Origin: Haplomitrium mnioides
Taxonomy: Eukaryota; Marchantiophyta; Haplomitriopsida; Calobryales
Length of the DNA stretch: 29,876 nt
Assembly (NCBI GenBank): GCA_049999725.1
Contig: JBNGIS010036587.1
Location: 1 to 29,876, forward strand
Direction: 5' to 3'
Shown here: positions 27,929 through 29,876 of the stretch, in pieces
How the letters are laid out: each line of letters opens with the position of its first letter
Numbering within the stretch: position 1 is the stretch's first letter
Notes under the pieces: model-generated
What the model saw: the letters and a program-made list of their open reading frames with translations, nothing else
What the model was told of the DNA's origin: nothing
Databases searched by the model: none
Position numbers and translations under genes: made by a program

Positions 27929-29876
27929 CCTTCTATCTTCTGGCTTCGTGCTGAGCTCCGCTCAGCTGAACTCACTCACAGCTCACATGCTGGGCTATGG
28001 CCACTCAGCCACTTGCTCACAAGTCGGCTGAAATGCGCAAATCAACACAAGTGACCTTTTTTTTTCCTCTAGACAGGGTACACCTGGCTTGCCAATCTTA
28101 GTTGATTGGTCTCCCCTTCAACCTAGGATCCAAATTTGACAATTCAAAATAGGATTTTGTTGCTCACCTTCAAAGCACGACAAATCGATCTTCGGTTTCT
28201 TGCAAACAATTTTTCGGACTTTCCTGCTTCACTTCAGCGAAAGTCTGGGCTTCCAGATAGCTTGCACCCTGGGAGCGAGCTGGTGGACTCTTGCCACCCT
28301 TGCACCGCTCAGCGGAGGGTCTGGTTCAGCCTTTTTGAATTCAGAAAAATTATTATTTTATTTTCAAAAATTTTGTTTTAGTTCGATTAGTTCAAATACC
28401 CCTGCTCTATGTTGCAAACAGATTTCTAGCAACGGGTTTCTTTAGAACCACCACCTGCAAACTGGTCCTCTTTCGAGTCAGCCCAAGGCTGTTCCATCAC
28501 CCCAAGAATAGCGCACTATTTCTGGTGATTCTGAAATTCTGGTTTGCAGCTTTCTTCCCAACATATTTGTCTTGATTTACCAAAATAGAGTATCTACTCT
28601 GTAACTTCCTGGTCACGAATATAGAGCTTTGCTATGATTTCCCTCTTCTCTGTTCTTTGTGAGATCTGGTTTGTTGGAACCGAGTATGTTGCTTTCTGCG
28701 ATCAGATCAATGTTCTCTTCAAACCAAAACAAAGTAGATTGATTTTTCCTTGCTCATAAGCCCTACACTGTACCTTAGTGCCTTTTTTGGTTCTAGCTTT
28801 CTACACTTGTTGGAACCAGATTTCTTCTGTCAAAGCAACGTCGAGGCCTCTGGGACTTGCTGGAGTTTCAGACTTCAAATAGGAACAGACTTCACAAGGA
28901 AGAGCAAATGATGCTCCAAAACAAAGCTTTCTCTTCTTGTTCAAATGAAGGAAATGCAAGACAGGCAGAAATCAATCCCTTGCAACCCTACAAACTTGGT
29001 CAGAATCTGGACCCCATGCTTTACTTGCAAGTTCATTGTCTTTGTTGATCACCGATCTGCACACTAGAAACTTGAGGCCTTCTTAACTATGTTGGACCAA
29101 TCTAACCAACTTAACCATGTTTGCCAAGTTGATTTGCAACTCTAGCCTTCCACCTCTTTGTAGACCATACTAACGTTTCTCTTCAGCTTACATCAGAGGA
29201 GTCAACCTCTTTAGATCAAAGGGCTTTTCTACTTGATTGGATATCTCTTGAGAATCTCATGAGCTCAACAAAATTGGAGTAGCAGTGCTTCTCAACAATT
29301 TTCCTTCAATGGATAACTTTCCATCGATGTAGAAATTTAAGCTGCTTTCTCCACAATGTTCCTCTACAAACTTGTTGTTGGACCCTGCCTTCGCTGCACG
29401 TAAGAGATCAGGCCACCCTCCTCCAAGGAAAACAAAAGTTGTTGACCAACAAATGCTGCCCCAAGCAGCTTGCTTGGTGGTCGAATGCTGAACTAAACTC
29501 ACTGCGTGAACTCGCTGAAGTATAGAGCTCATTGAGAACAAAGAAAGGAAGATTGTAGAGACAAAATCATCAAATCGCTATTGGAAGAAACAAGTTGCAT
29601 GTTCAACAACTTCTCAGATCCACGAAACTCGAGGGATAGCCTCAAAATTCTTGCTCGAACATATCTTGAACACGACCAAAATCCCAAAGAAAGACCTATG
29701 TAAATTTATTTTTTTTCTCTTTTAGATTGAATTTACATAACGAGCTCTACTACTCCCTCACAAAGTTGCCATAGCACAGTCTCGATTATTGCAAACCTGT
29801 TAGCAGATCAAACCTTCATCACAAGCTTGCCAATTTTTCCTCTGTTCTCCTTGCTTCATCAAAATTCCAAGAGAAG
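27929..29876. other. Region upstream of the retroelement Gag, no gene recognised
   Basis: This is where the leader and 5' LTR of the minus-strand retroelement should lie. I found neither an initiator-Met primer-binding site nor clear LTR borders. GC content stays moderately high. A long minus-strand frame at 29541-29257 and plus-strand frames near 28200 and 28900 have no recognisable motif. The palindrome-core repeats of elements A and B are absent. Confidence 0.5.

Noticed and set aside
29257-29541. 94-codon minus-strand frame
   Set aside because: No recognisable motif or repeat; its start and context give no support for a gene.

Overview
This window reads as nuclear DNA of a land plant with a large, repeat-rich genome. 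A gymnosperm, fern or other seed-free plant seems likeliest, but the species cannot be fixed from the sequence. The evidence is plant-type Ty1/copia and Ty3 (chromovirus) remains, an initiator-Met tRNA primer-binding site, AT-rich introns, an AT-rich composition and a 100-N scaffold gap. I see no intact host gene. Almost everything is nested, decayed mobile DNA.

Layout: (1) 1-1379, a minisatellite open at the left edge. (2) About 1581-4947, a decayed Ty1/copia element on the minus strand (Gag, zinc knuckle, integrase, RT, RNase H). (3) About 4948-9830, 'element A', a DNA-transposon-like unit. (4) 9830-10900, nothing recognised. (5) 10919-12265, the 3' part of a Ty3 chromovirus with its LTR. 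(6) 12266-13244, nothing recognised. (7) 13245-15991, a second Ty3 element with LTR, PBS, Gag and rearranged pol, cut off by (8) 15992-about 24240, 'element B', a longer relative of element A. (9) 24552-27928, a GC-richer minus-strand Ty3-like retroelement segment coding for Gag, an aspartic protease and a cytosine-5 DNA methyltransferase. (10) 27929-29876, nothing coding recognised.

The most interesting content is the A/B family. Element B has two divergent genes. The minus-strand gene (about 18910 to 16932) joins a Lys-rich region, a ParB-like domain and an N4/N6-type DNA methyltransferase domain with introns. The plus-strand gene (about 19292 to 23167) looks like a DUF7869-type RNase H-fold transposase. 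Element A keeps the methyltransferase gene and the right-end region but lacks the whole transposase block, so it looks like an internally deleted derivative. Both start with the same terminus and both carry many copies of a palindromic core close to ATGCGCGCAT, arranged in arrays whose periods differ by place (24, 30, 37 and 52 bp). The palindrome could be the site recognised by the ParB-like, methyltransferase or transposase protein.

Next to element B lies a retroelement with its own C5 methyltransferase, so two unrelated classes of DNA-methylating enzyme sit side by side in mobile DNA. All these genes carry stops, frameshifts or altered catalytic residues here, so the window is a fossil record of the systems rather than a working copy.
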